This document shows, one piece after another, positions 9,430 to 20,905 of a stretch of DNA of 64,000 nucleotides. Source of the DNA: Athripsodes cinereus (Eukaryota > Arthropoda > Insecta > Trichoptera > Leptoceridae); assembly GCA_947579605.1 (NCBI GenBank), contig OX388320.1:806001-870000 (forward strand), written 5' to 3'. The notes beneath the pieces were generated by a model. The model saw only the letters and a list, made by a program, of their open reading frames with translations. It did not search any database and had not been told where the DNA came from. The position numbers were made by a program, and so were the translations under genes. Positions within the stretch are counted from its first letter, which is position 1. The number at the start of each line of letters is the position of its first letter.

Positions 9430-11130
9430 ACAGCCAGTATTTTGAGTGACATCAAAATTTCCACAGTAACTATTAGTTTAATTTTCTACCCCTGTAACAA
9501 ACATATAGAACGTAATATGAATATGTTTCTTATTGCTACAGAAAGACTGATTATATATTTTAATTATATACATATGTGTAGTTTCCCTATTCTAATATTT
9601 CTATTACTGCAAGAAATTAATAATAATTGTCTGAAATCATAATACCCCCTAATAATATATCCCTTAATTTCTAATTCATTCTCTCATTACCAACTACTAC
9701 CCTCTGCCCTTTTATGTAGGTAGTATTCGACATTGCTGTATATGTTTACGAAATCATCAAAGCATTTTATGCCAAGGGTAGATAACATACGCTTTGTTTT
9801 TAAAAATATATATCTGCTTCGTATTTTGAAAGGGTTGAAATGTTTAACATCAATGTGTGTAAAATACATAGTAATATATACTTACCAATGGTACTTGTGG
9901 ATGTCAATGAAATGGTATGATAAAAATAAAATATCATAGATACATATTTTGGTAGTCCGAGACGGAATATCATTAGACTTCGGGTGATATTCTTAATTAT
10001 TTTCCGCCTGAAGCAAACAAATATATAAATAAAAAAAAATCATGAATTATTCCGAATTAAGAATAAATATTGGTTTAACATAATTATAAATATTTAAATT
10101 TAATATTTTTTTAAACGATTATGTGGATTTAAGGTTTTCATGGCGCTTCTAATGTCAAATAGCGAGCTCCTTCTAATAATCAACCAAACACGGCTTATCC
10201 GAACATCACCAACAGATATTAGGTGAATGGTATAAACATGATTACTCAATTAAAATTTTCATTATTTTTGAAAGAAAGAGGGAAGAAATTGTCGACATAA
10301 ATGAGACATTCCATGTCTAACACTTTAATACTTGTATCAGTTGTGAGTACTTTCTTACATACATAAATGGAGTGTGTATGTATGTATGGTGTGGTGGTGT
10401 CACATTGCATTACGTTAAATAATTAGAAAGAAACTTCACCAGATGAAAGCAAACAGAAAAGTAAGTAAGAAAGTGGGAAATACAAGACGATAGAACTTGT
10501 ATGATGTTATAAGATAGGAGACAGAATGTTGAAAGTGTCGTATCGAGTACAGTAATACCTCGGTTTTGTTTATTTCCTTCAACACCTGTTTAATTTCATA
10601 TGCATGTAGGCATTCATTTTATAACCTTTGCCCTTGTTGGAGTGAAGGCCCATTGCGCCTAGGAATTTCTTACAAAAAAACATTTAGGTATTGCCGTTTT
10701 TAGATCTTTCCGGGCACTTTAATGCAAACATTTGATTTTTTTAACAATAATCTGAAATTATATATTAAATGCATATATACCTATAGTCGGTATGTCGAAT
10801 CTCAGTACATTAAATAAATGATAAAAACTTTTTTGTCATCAATATAATATGCCAGGTATAAAGCATATGTTACAAAAAATACCAAAAAACGAGCTTATCG
10901 CATATGCGATTTCTTGCAGCTTGCAGCCAACCGGGAAAGATACCGTGATGAAATATATCATGGTTTTTATAAATCAATATCTTATTCGTATCCTTGCATC
11001 GTTCTTCTCAGTGGTCCAAACTGACCTCAATGCTTCCCATATCATTCCCTAATCTGTGATATCGTGAAAACTATTTTTAATAAAAGATATTCATATGAGC
11101 GGTCAGATGTCTTAAACACATTACATATGA
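9430..11130. other. Non-coding stretch
   Basis: This is AT-rich. Reading frames of 60-70 codons occur but show low-complexity composition and no motif. I see no repeat boundary that I can support, although segments around 10140-10210 and 10620-10680 are slightly G/C-richer. Confidence 0.5.
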
Positions 11131-11138
11131 TCTATTAC

Positions 11139-11328
11139 AACTACTACTATACCATCACGGCATATCACACAAGTGGGGTAGCCAGCAGCCTAGCTGTAAA
11201 CTATCCTCTCCGTGCTAACAAAAAAATTAAGACTTTTAGAATGGATGGCAAATCTCATATCTATCAGATGTACAAGAAAACTTACAGAAAAGATTGGGGG
11301 ACTAATTCTTTGTCAGCTGGTCCACGGA
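11139..11328 (-). mobile_element. SINE, diverged
   Basis: The plus strand carries CTACTACTATACCATCACGG at the tail, AAGTGGGGTAGCCAGCAGCC and, at the far end, TCAGCTGGTCCACGG. The central hairpin block is partly lost (CTGTAAACTATCC). The 118-codon frame over it is not a gene. Confidence 0.75.
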
Positions 11329-11708
11329 ACTTGATTTATTTGAAAAATAAATGTTTTTGTTTCACAAACTTTTTTGTAACGTTTTATCGGCAAAAAGCAA
11401 AATATAACTGCAATATGTAGTTAAGGGGTATTATTGTGTGTGACACCACAGCGGGTATAATAATAATCTCACATATAAAGTGGTGAAGCAAACTCATGGG
11501 AAAACAAACCTTACCGCATACATACATATACACAGTTATACGTCACACCGAATAAAAGTTTATTATGAAACGTTTGTACTATTTCTTTCTCTGTCTAAAT
11601 ATTATATAATATAATTTGCTCTTTCCTCTATGTTTCTGTTCAAATTGTTACTTACACTACAAGCAACGCATAGAAACACATAATATAATAAATATAATCT
11701 TTACATTT

Positions 11709-11785
11709 GCCTGACGATGAGAGCGGAAGTTTCCGAAACCGGCTCTATCAAATTAATAATGTCACCGGTGGAACTACTATACTTG
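11709..11785 (+). ncRNA. Hammerhead-ribozyme core remnant (Penelope/retrozyme type)
   Basis: CTGACGA at 11711-11717 matches the CUGANGA core. Next come U, stem II GAGAGC, a GGAA tetraloop and GTTTCC, which pairs imperfectly, and then GAAA at 11735-11738. The following ACCGG could pair with CCGGT in GTCACCGGTGG downstream as stem III. The block TCACCGGTGGAA recurs beside the copies at 26180 and 39575 (ATCACCGTGGAAGT). Penelope-like elements and retrozymes are known to carry minimal hammerheads. I cannot confirm a proper cleavage triplet here, so activity is doubtful. No RT or GIY-YIG frame is attached. Confidence 0.5.
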
Positions 11786-11808
11786 TCTGAAAGAAAGGAT
11801 GCGAGGAA

Positions 11809-12006
11809 GTGCGGGCATCTGAGAATTACGTGGCTTATTTTTATCACGTGGATCAAATTCTCAAGGACGGTCGCGCGTTAAGTAAGAGAAATCGGCGTGC
11901 ATGTATAAGAAACTGGATGAATGTAGAGGAAGCGAAAAAATTATGTAATAATAGAGCAACATGGCTTTCCGTTCTCTCTGCCTACCCCACCCGGGACACG
12001 GCGTGA
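11809..12006 (+). pseudogene. LINE C-terminus ending in (TATAG)n tail
   Basis: The frame contains HVDQILKDGRALSKRNRRAC, then IRNWMNVEEAKKLC, and ends LSVLSAYPTRDTA with a TGA, followed by GGGTATAGTATAGTAAG. The same ending occurs on the minus strand at 48109, 50038 and 56764. It is the extreme C-terminal domain of an endonuclease/RT LINE. The copy is 5'-truncated around 11800, directly after the hammerhead remnant. Confidence 0.8.
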
Positions 12007-12478
12007 GGGTATAGTATAGTAAGTACCTACTAAATATTTTGCTAAATTTCAATTCTCTTAATATTATGAACTTCCACCAAGAACCGTCGGTCGATAAATT
12101 AAGCTTAATATAAAATTATGTTGTTACATATTTTACAATGATTCTACTACATATGTACAATTGTACATGTACAACAATATTCCTGTGCGGTCGTTTCCAT
12201 TCCACATTCTCCTTTTACCAAGCTCAAGTACCAGAGCCTCGCCACAACAATCCATTACCAAGCCGAAACTTTTACAGCGGAACTTTTATAACCAATTCGG
12301 TTTAAATTTTCTCAACAATTTACCGACAGAATACCTCCACATACTAATACGTATTTTTACTGCATACAGAATTGAAATGAAATCACTTTAAAATTTTCTT
12401 TTTCTTTTCTTGAAACTGGCAGTGTCCAAATATCTTTTTGGATATATTTTGATCACTTTTGTGGAATTTTTGGATTAC

Positions 12479-12612
12479 TTTTTTTTTTTATTTATTTTAT
12501 TTTTACAATATTTAGAATCAAACAGTCGTTACACAATATGTTGACAATTAATACATTTAACATGTAGACCAGCGAAGATTCCACTCTTACCAGAAATGTC
12601 TGTCTTGAGGAA
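12479..12612 (-). repeat. LINE-type 3' tail, copy 2
   Basis: Near-duplicate of 3466-3605, sharing AATCAAACAGTCGTTA, CAATATGTTGACAATTAAT and CCAGCGAAGATTCCACTC. The minus strand ends in an A-rich, AAAT-like tail. No RT fragment lies upstream of this copy. Confidence 0.55.
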
Positions 12613-12783
12613 TTACAGATACTATTACGGTCCCTTACTTTTAAAAGTAAGATAATGTCAGCCATCGTCATCTATCGACTAAGCTTTTAAATTAAATTCA
12701 GCACTTAAATACATATGCAAACCAAATTACACAAGTTGTTTTATGTGGTATTGTATTTGAAGAATCCTTCAAGATGATGTATC

Positions 12784-12925
12784 TTATTTATTTTATTTTA
12801 TACTTCTTGCACATCATCATTCACATATCAAAATCAACAATCAGTTTACATAAGAAAAAAATGTGACGATGTGGAGTGGCGAGATTATCACTTTATAGTG
12901 ATTTCTTCCATCCAACAACAATAAT
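12784..12925 (-). repeat. LINE 3' UTR with ATCACT/AGTGAT hairpin, copy 1
   Basis: On the minus strand: GGAAGAAATCACTATAAAGT, GATAATCTCGCCACTCC, a spacer, GTGATATGTGAATGATGATG-like sequence, GTGCAAGAAG, and an AAAT/AAAAT tail. Copies are at 44013-44158 and 60401-60535. The layout parallels the GCGATAAACTCGCC family, with a different stem. Confidence 0.6.
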
Positions 12926-12959
12926 TAGTCATTATATTTATATACCTCATTTAAAAATA

Positions 12960-13110
12960 TAAAATTAACACTGTTTTTTGATTCACAAAAATGAATACAA
13001 AGTGTACCACAACCACAAACACGCCTAGCGCTTTCATCAACGAATTGGTATCATCAGGTCTAAGTACAAAACTTTATTATTTCACTATGTTAACACTAAA
13101 ACGTTAAATT
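12960..13110 (-). ncRNA. Hammerhead-bearing Penelope-like remnant
   Basis: On the minus strand: GTTAACATAGTGAAATAATA, then CTGATGA (13051-13057), a stem II ATACCAA-TTCG-TTGAT capped by a UUCG tetraloop, GAAA (13032-13035), GCGCTAGGCG, a spacer of about 75 bases, and AAAACAGTGTTAAT. This is the same order of blocks as 21855-22048. It has the exact CUGAUGA...GAAA core. The cleavage site is not clear to me, and no coding part of a Penelope element is nearby. Confidence 0.6.
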
Positions 13111-13168
13111 AAATTATATGTGTGTTCTGAAATACAACTTACTCCACCTTCGCGATATAAATTTATGC

Positions 13169-13372
13169 TTAGTATGAAGATTTTCCAGGTGTATTTGGTA
13201 ATAATATTATTCTATTGCTGACAATGGGTCGAAGTGCACCGTTAATCCTAGCAACGGCCACTTTTCTTCTTTCGATATCCTTGTCGCATCTTTCATCTCT
13301 CGCAAACAAACTTCCTAAATATACATACTCGTCCACTTGCTCCAAACAAGTTCGTCCGTTTGTAAAGAGCAA
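13169..13372 (-). pseudogene. LINE fragment after the RT domain
   Basis: The frame reads LFTNGRTCLEQVDEYVYLGS, LFARDERCDKDIERRKVAVA, RINGALRPIVSNR. EYVYLGSLF--D---DKDIERR----RINGAL is the region directly following the RT catalytic core in a widespread insect LINE. Truncated on both sides. It lies beside the hammerhead remnant at 12960-13110 on the same strand. Confidence 0.75.
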
Positions 13373-14334
13373 GTAATATTATTACCAACTCAAATTCTGA
13401 AAAAAGGTTCATACATTTTACTATCCAGACACTCTTTAAAGGGATCCAAGTTTTTATATGGCGCGATGTTTTTCTTGTCTATGATGCAAATATTTTTAGG
13501 AAAATTCTTTAAAGTAAAGTCAAATATTAAAGATAATATACATTGAATTTTTCGAGAATCTCATGCTATAATAAAAACACATTTCTTTGAAGCATGTACT
13601 GCTTGTTTTAAATACGAGCATCTCACCGAAATATTTCGAAGAAAAATTCTGCTACAAAAAGTTGTTTTAATAAAAACTTTACATTTTTTCTCAACTATTA
13701 TGTTTAGCTTTCAGGCGCAGAACATTTCCAGAATATATTCAGAATATTAAAACATTTTTCGCACATTTTTTCCACTATCTAAACATTTTAATTTTTCACA
13801 ACCCCTATAATTATGTACAATTACTATGAAGCTCATTTAATTTTACTACGCGCGACGTTGAAAATATCATGTTTTTATTACTTTACATGACTGACCTAAG
13901 AATACTAGAGCTACGTTTTTGTGAAAATATTACTGAAATTTTTCTCCTACGTATCTAAATGCTCCTTTCATTGAAATTTATTTGACAGATATAAATATTT
14001 CGTGAAGCCTCCGTACATAATAATTGGCGCATAGATTATTTCTATGAAGCTATTTCTTACACATTACTTACTTAATTACTTAACTTAACAACGTCACTAC
14101 ATATAAAATTAGAATTTAAAGCTTAGTTTTCGAGTAGAACTACATATTTTAGTATATAATTTTTCTCTCCTCTTTTCCCCTTTACTATTTCTCTCAGGAG
14201 CTTAAGATAAAATCATACTACCTCCATTTAGAAACAAACAAAAAAACAAATAAAATAGTTTTCTTTTAACATATCAAACTACAAACAATTCGCTTCCTTT
14301 CTTTATACGTATCATAAACAATTCACCTTATTTG

Positions 14335-14510
14335 GTAGTGTCCTGGAAGGGACTTGAACCCACAATTCATCCTTATCGTGAGGTGTGCTTTGGCCAAGTT
14401 CATTATTGTTAAAATTACGTTTTTTGAGTTAAGAATAAAAGCAACAATACCACGCGATGAGGGTGCATCGCAGGTTCCTGTCCCGTCCCGGACACTATCA
14501 AATATATACG
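14335..14510 (-). repeat. tRNA-like inverted element (possible SINE)
   Basis: On the minus strand the segment includes GTGGGTTCAAGTCCCTTCC, a very good pol III box B/T-arm, preceded by TTGGCCAAAGCACACC, which resembles a D-arm/box A. On the plus strand at 14465-14505, GCAGGTTCCTGTCCCGTCCC followed by GGACACTATC is a second, inverted copy of the same T-arm-like end. The two lie about 100 bases apart. I could not fold a clean cloverleaf or assign an anticodon, so this is a tRNA-derived repeat rather than a tRNA gene. Confidence 0.45.
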
Positions 14511-15020
14511 TTATATGATGTGTGTTAAATTTACACAATAACCTCATACAGAGGTGTATTGTAAATTGTAAAACATAATGCGTTATATAATCAATTTAAC
14601 AAATCATATCTTAGGTAATATATAACTGAAACTCATATTGACTGATACGTCTATAAATAGTACTTCAAGTCCGGCTATTTCTACAATATTGTATCGTATG
14701 GATTACTCAAAAGATATAATATAGACATTATTATTCCTTTGCCCAAAGATTGCGATATTAAAATATATATATATAGGCAAAATATTTATGTGTGTATAAG
14801 GAAACCAATAGGAAATTGTATTGAATTATTCATATTGATGTGAAGAGGACAGCTGATGTGATGTCATAGGGTCATATACCTACATATTACTTGTATCTGA
14901 TATATTTCACATACAAGGCTGTTTATTCCATAATAACATATTATTATTTTGTTGCTTTTACTCGAATAGTGTTTTATGGTATAACGTAATTTAAACAAAA
15001 ATTAACTTGCTAAGCAAAGT

Positions 15021-15222
15021 ACCCGTGGAGCACCCGGCAAAGAATTGGTCGCTCACTCTTTTTCGTAAGTTTTCGAGCGTCTTGTAAAAGGCAGGTGTTC
15101 GAAAAAATAAAGACATTTAACATCTCAAATTCAGCGATGAGGTTTGCCACCCATCCTGAATGTCTAAAATTTTTGTTGGCAAATAGAAGACAACTTGCAT
15201 GTTACATGCAGCTGTAAAGTAT
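15021..15222 (+). mobile_element. SINE, 3'-truncated
   Basis: Starts CCCGTGGAGCACCCGGCAAA and runs through AATTCAGCGATGAGGTTTGC. It ends at CTTGCATGTTACATGCAGCTG, the hairpin block with its loop deleted. The CTGGCTACCCC end and tail are missing. Confidence 0.8.
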
Positions 15223-16878
15223 TTATTCCGCAATGAAGAAATTTGATTGTATTGTGTAGAAAAGGTTTTGATATATAATGTTCTGAGTTTGTGGAAGACG
15301 TGGGACCTTCTATATACTCTAATATAAAACTGAAACATACATCAATCTACATGACATGTTATTTATTCATACATGATATCCAATACAATTTCAATATATC
15401 TCAAAGCCACACAGAAAACTGAATGAAAACTTTTCGCAATATGAAAGCAAAACAGCTGGCTAGTGTAAGTTCTATTAGTAATCTATATTTATATTGCATT
15501 CAAAGAAAAGTATTGGTTGTGTATTCAATATTGGAAATGTTGTAGCCTTGTTATTAACTACAAACTCTGAATGCTACAGAATTAATAGCCACTAACTTAC
15601 AAATACATTGGTATACCATGTATGTATGTATGTAGGATGATTTATTCGGCGCCGTTTAATGAAGCATCCATCTCAAGGGCACGGAACACTTAATTGGAAG
15701 AGCGATGTCTTCAATTTGCTCCTGAACATTGTTATTGTTTTTTTTTTATGAAGGTCCTCGGGGAGTCGATTCTAGATGACAAGACCTGCGACACAATAAG
15801 CCTTGTCATAGAAGCACTACTTGTTTGCTCTTTTGATCTCGTTCAGAATATTTGGTGGATGCCTAGACTTAAAGTCTACTTGCGTGTGTTTTAAGAACAC
15901 AGAGCTCAGAAAGCCATCGCACATCTCTCATAGTTGAGGTGACCAGTGAACTGAATAAGAGATCGTTTCATTTTTTTCTGCTTATAAAGAGAACTTTCAT
16001 TTTACTCTTTCACGTAGAATTAGTTTTTAATTTACATTTTCTCGATGACAAGCGCAAAAGTTCTCGAAAATTAAATTAAATCAAATTGAATTACTAAATA
16101 ATGTAATTTTCATTCGACTGTCATCACTTTGATTCTGTTTGTAATACAAATTCGTCAGTTTTTATAGCCCTAAAAATAAGTGTAAGTTTGTTGTATTGAA
16201 AATATCTCAGGAACAAAGACAACATTTGCGCATTCCTGTAAAATATTCAATAGTGATTACTAAATAAATGTGCAACTACTTCTACATAAATACAAACACT
16301 CAATCTCTAGAGGAATGTTTAAGTGCTCCACTTATAACTTTACACTACTATGCTTTGTTTATTATATAAATACAACCCCTTCACACAAACCCTTACAGCA
16401 TTGCTGCATTCCTCAGAAACTTTCAATTACCGTTCCTTACCTTCAATCATAGTATACTTACATATTATAAGCTCACAATAATAATTTAATCAAATAAAAG
16501 CTTTAGTATGTTACTGTGGTATGCGGTCTAGAGGGGAATTATTTTTGTTGTTTCTGACTGAAAACAAAAGGTCTGCGTTAAGTTTAAAATTAATTCTTTT
16601 TTGTATTCCCTTTATCCATACATATTTCTTTAGGTTTACAAGGGAAAAGAAATTACATTTATATCTCTGTTTTGAAAGAAAGATTTTGTGTCAATTGAGT
16701 AACGTATGCATGTGAGTGATACTCGTATATTATGTAACTGAAATTCACTTTATATATTGGCGCACAAATAGTAGAATTAAGCGAAAGCACGTGTTTTTTT
16801 CTCTTCTGTTTGTAAAAATTATTATATTTTTTTAAATGTTTGCCTTTTTCCGTCGCACAGTGATATCTTAAACTTGTT

Positions 16879-17171
16879 GAATTTAAATTTTACTACTACT
16901 ACTACTATACCATCACGGCATATCCCACAAATGGGGTAGCCAGCAGATCAGCTGCATGTTAGAAACATGCAAACTGTCCTTTTCGTGCCAATACAAAATC
17001 AAGACATTCAGGATGGGTGGCAAACCTCATCGCTGAATTTAAGATATAAAATGTCTTAACTTTTTCGAACACCTGCCTTTTACAGGACACTCGAAAACTT
17101 ACGCAGAAGAGTGGGAGACCAATTCTTTACCGGGTGCTGCTCCACGGGATAAATAAGAAGAATTTAAATTT
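16879..17171 (-). mobile_element. Full-length SINE with target-site duplication
   Basis: The SINE at 16891-17149 is complete from the (TAC)n tail to GTGCTGCTCCACGGG, and is very close to the 5009-5264 copy. It is flanked by GAATTTAAATTT at 16879-16890 and again at 17160-17171. I read this 12-base direct repeat as the target-site duplication, direct evidence that the unit moves by retroposition. Confidence 0.85.
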
Positions 17172-17346
17172 AAAAAAAATGAAAATATATTTTTTTCCAA
17201 AATACAAGGAAAAAATATTTCATGACCGTGTTTTATTCACATCTGAAGTGAGGTTTTCCGGTCTTTAGTACAATTGTATAAATAATAACCGTGCTATTTG
17301 TGACATTTCCTGTTTTATTTACAAAACAATTTTGATAATTTCCCTA

Positions 17347-17487
17347 ATACTACTACTAAACCATCACGGCATTATACCACAAGTAGGGTAACCAGCAGGT
17401 CAATTACATGTAATAAACGTGTAATCAAGCCATCCCTGTCTGTGATAAGAAAAAAATAATACTGATGGGTGGCAAACATCATTGCCG
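17347..17487 (-). mobile_element. SINE, 5'-truncated
   Basis: The plus strand carries TACTACTACTAAACCATCAC, AAGTAGGGTAACCAGCAGG and GATGGGTGGCAAACATCATT, then stops before the 5' half. It is followed by LINE sequence at 17555. Confidence 0.7.
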
Positions 17488-17554
17488 AAAAACAATTTTT
17501 CTATCTTTCTTTCTACATTCTTATACCATTTGGAGTAGATTTCTCACACCTCTT

Positions 17555-17690
17555 TCAGATAAATACACCCTCTTTGCCATATTTTCATCGTTCATACGCT
17601 CCACACTTCCAAAACATCGCAGCTAATTCACATGCATTCTATCCACAACATTCCTCTCGTATCCACTCGTTCTCCTGATATCCTTATTTT
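17555..17690 (-). pseudogene. LINE C-terminal region fragment
   Basis: The plus strand AGATAAATACACCCTCTTTG, then TCATACGCTCCACACTT, CACATGCATTCTATCCACAA and CATTCCTCTCGTATCCACTC matches the stretch just upstream of the C-terminus in the copy at 50225-50380. It is frameshifted and without its end. Confidence 0.6.
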
Positions 17691-18170
17691 CCTAATTATG
17701 TAGTATAAACAGATTATTTCATTGAAACAGTATAATATGTGCACACACCTAGGCATGAAATATAATAAATACAAATGTATGTACTCGTATATAAATATCA
17801 ATAAGTGCTTAGTTTGCTTTGCTTGAAAACTTTCGCATGAAAACCTGTCGTTACATTTCAATAAAAAATTCACGAAAAAAAAGTTTCGTAACCACCACGC
17901 CTCTGAGCTTTATTTAAACATTTGTTATAAATAATAAAATATTTATACATTTTGAAAAATAAAACTATATTTACGATAATAACCACAAGATCCGATTGTA
18001 ATTGAGGCGATAGCTTGGACAAGAACTGATGTAATCTTTGACATTTTTTGAAAAATGCAGAAATAAAATCTATTGTTAATCAAATTTTCAGTAAGGTATC
18101 TTGATTTTTACGATAGTATTATTTGTTTCTTTTTTTTTGTTTAAAGAGTCGGTGGTAATTTTGTAGAGAT

Positions 18171-18381
18171 TTCAGTTTAATTCGTTCGAATTCAGTTCAA
18201 AAAAATTAAGACATTTTACTTCTTAAATTCAGCGATGAGGTTTGCCACCCATCCTGAATGTCTTGATTTTATATTGGCACGAAGAGGACAGTTTGCATGT
18301 TTCTTACATGCAGCTGATCTGCTGGCTACCCCACTTGTGGGATATGCCGTGATGGTATAGTAGTAGTAGTTCAGTTTAATT
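18171..18381 (+). mobile_element. 5'-truncated SINE with 12-bp target duplication
   Basis: TTCAGTTTAATT occurs at 18171-18182 and 18370-18381. Between them lies the SINE from its GTTCGAA region through TTCAGCGATGAGG, the intact hairpin TGCATGTTTCTTACATGCA, CTGGCTACCCCACTTGTGGG and a (TAG)n tail. The 5' part is missing, as expected from incomplete reverse transcription. Confidence 0.85.
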
Positions 18382-18439
18382 GATAGTCACAAATGTTTAA
18401 GCTCTGTTAAAATTTGAATTTTGATCGATTGGTCATAAG

Positions 18440-18595
18440 CCCCCCTAGACAAACATGCACTTGGCGATCGACTACAAACGAATTTTCGACTATAACCGCA
18501 ACAATAACGCATAATTATACGGTAAATGTAGGTAGATTGTCGAAAAGTTCGCCAGTAGTCGATCGCTAAGTAGGTACGGTTTGTCTACGGCCCAA
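18440..18595. mobile_element. Short MITE with imperfect terminal inverted repeats
   Basis: CTAGACAAACATGCACTTGG followed by CGATCGACTAC at 18445 is mirrored by GTAGTCGATCGCTAAGTAGG followed by TACGGTTTGTCTAC ending near 18588. The element is about 150 bp with no coding capacity. I could not define a target duplication, so the superfamily is open. Confidence 0.6.
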
Positions 18596-19599
18596 GATGT
18601 AAATAATATTGAAAGAGATATAAGTGAAAACTTTAAATAGCCATATCTCAAAACGACATTTCGGATTTTTGGCCCTTATTCTATCGACACTGTCAAATGC
18701 AATTATTAAAAAAAATGAGTCAATATCAGTATTGTCAAAACTCAATATTATTACCGTTCCATAAAAATCACTATTTATATTCAACCATAAAAATAATCAT
18801 AATTTCTCCATGTCAAATTTAATATTATAATTCGGTTGTCACATAACAATAGTTGTAGTGGAAATTATTATCATATTTATTGCTTATATTCATGCAAAAC
18901 ACAAATTTAACGCATTATTTTATTTTGAGTGTTATGGTTCGTTCGCATTACGTACCACAAGGGAAATAAATAAAATAAAATAGTTGGTACAAACAAACTA
19001 AAAGTCGTAAAGGGTTAGTACGAAAGCTACGTACCTGGAAGCTTAAAACAGTGTTTTATAACAAAATATAATATTATTTACAATGTATGTATTGTTTTTT
19101 ATATTTTGATTTGACTTTTGAATTTATAATGCCTATAAGGATTAGGGAAATTCTTGTTATTACCGGTCAACCACCACCCACCCTACTTACTTGTGGGAAA
19201 TGTTTGTATTATATTTTGAAATATCTTAATTATAATGTTGGAACAATTTATTTATCATGATTTAAGTGATTTTTCTAGAATGAGATTAAGATAATCATTT
19301 ATATTTAATGTATAAATTTATACCAGAAATGGATCATGTATAATATTAAATGTTCAATATTAAAACCTTTACCTTACATTATCTCCTGCTTAAAATCATA
19401 TAATCTTTCGTTCATGAAATGCATGTTGGTTTTCCACATGCGTTTTTTAAATAAATAAATACTTTATTCAATCAATAGTAACGTACAAATTTTGAGACAA
19501 TTTATCACCAATATGGCTACAATTTGCAGCAGCCTCACTAGGTTGACCTGTATCGAGGCGTGCTGCGTAAAAAAATAATAATATACAATTTACAAAGGA

Positions 19600-19860
19600 T
19601 CAATATATCTTACTAAAGCACGAAACAGCTCCTCCACACCTCTCATCCCGGTCCACTCCCGAATGTTCTTATGCCAGGGAAGCCGCTTTTTTCCAAATCA
19701 TCTTCGGCCCCTCAATCTTCCCTTCTATGACCAGTCGTAGGATGGCATATTTCTCTCCTCTCATTATGTGACCAAAATATGAAGTTTACGGAGCTTGATT
19801 GTTGTGAACAATTCTCTATGAGCATTTGCTTTACGCAATACTTCAACGTTATTTATCATG
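19600..19860 (-). pseudogene. RTE-like LINE C-terminal region
   Basis: The minus strand gives VLRKANAHRELFTTIKLRKL, HILVT, then in other frames NIREWTGMRGVEELFRALVR. These correspond to the R-LL-T-K-RKL-Y-GH and R-IREWTG-R----LFRAA blocks of a common insect LINE. The intact version of the second block is at 20744. Multiple frameshifts and stops are present. Confidence 0.7.
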
Positions 19861-20341
19861 TCAGTCTGTATTGTGTAATAAAATGAAATTTGAATGTTTA
19901 TCATAAAAAAAAATTAAATTAGAATAGTGAAGAATTTAAGTAGTTTTATCTTTAAAGCTCTCCAAAGTTTTCATGGACATTTTAAGTGTGATAAAAAAAG
20001 TTTTCTGTATTGATGAAATATACGCAAGTGTATCATCTATCCGTACGGTTAGTGTGTGTTGCTATTATTATTATTGGTCGTATGAGATATGTATTCGGAA
20101 ATGAAAGTAAAAGGGAAGATTGAGAAAGAGAAATAAAACAAGCTAAGTTTGTTGCCTCGTGGGAGCGGAGTGGGGTCGGGACCAGAGCTGGGGATAGTGA
20201 CAAATCGAAAAAGACCGAAGAAGTTTAACAGAAGCGAAGTACAATAAGAAGACTTTATCAAGAAATGGCAACGATTTTTTCGATAATCGATGTTTTCTTT
20301 GTTATTGAGTATATTTTTTTGCATTTCCAAATTCCTTCCAC

Positions 20342-20395
20342 TTTTTTCCATAAGTTTTCGAGTATCCTTTAAAAATAGGTGTTGCTTTTTCAATT
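20342..20395 (+). mobile_element. SINE 5' fragment
   Basis: CATAAGTTTTCGAGTATCC and AAAAATAGGTGTTGCTTTTT match the SINE region around its box-B-like block. It is a lone scrap upstream of an opposite-facing SINE. Confidence 0.5.
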
Positions 20396-20462
20396 TAATG
20401 TATATAAAGCGACTTAATCGCTGTAAAAGTCGCTGTAACGCTTATATTAAACAATTCAGAAA

Positions 20463-20693
20463 CACTACTTTACCATTAAGGCATATCCCACAAGTGGGGT
20501 AGCCAGCATAAAATAAACATGCAAGCTGTCTTCTCCTCTCCAATATTACGCCATTCATCATGGTTGGCAAACCACATAGCCGAATTTAAGATGTAAAATG
20601 TCTCTTTTCTAAAACAAATTTTCGAACATCTGCCATTTACATGCCACTCGAAAATTCACGAATTACAGTGAGATAAATTCTTTGCCAGGTGCT
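20463..20693 (-). mobile_element. SINE, diverged near full length
   Basis: The plus strand carries CCATTAAGGCATATCCCAC and AAGTGGGGTAGCCAGCA, with the hairpin block reduced. TAAGATGTAAAATGTCT and ATTCTTTGCCAGGTGCT follow. It sits directly beside the LINE C-terminus at 20744. Confidence 0.75.
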
Positions 20694-20743
20694 AATTTAA
20701 TTAATAGCGATATCTGCTATCTTCTTCTTCTTTCTGTGCTATG

Positions 20744-20905
20744 TCAGGTCCCCCCGACGTTGGCGATCACTCCGGCGAAAACCTCCCTGTCCTGTGCTGC
20801 TCTGAACAGGTCATCCACTGTTCTCATTCCGGTCCATTCTCTAATATTGCGCAGCCAGGACATCTGCTTTCTGCCAACTCCCCTTCTTCCTTCTATCTTG
20901 CTATA
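20744..20905 (-). pseudogene. RTE-like LINE C-terminus, well preserved
   Basis: The minus frame reads KIEGRRGVGRKQMSWLRNIR, EWTGMRTVDDLFRAAQDREV, FAGVIANVGGT, stop (TGA, 20744-20746). Past the stop is a GAA-repeat tail. This is the end of an endonuclease/RT LINE, the part that follows the WFGH-type block. About 50 codons are open without damage, so this copy is younger than most here. It is 5'-truncated near 20905. Confidence 0.8.

Noticed and set aside
20049..20393. 114-codon minus-strand frame with Lys-rich start
   Set aside because: Ends in an Asn repeat from an ATT microsatellite and overlaps a SINE fragment; no motif.
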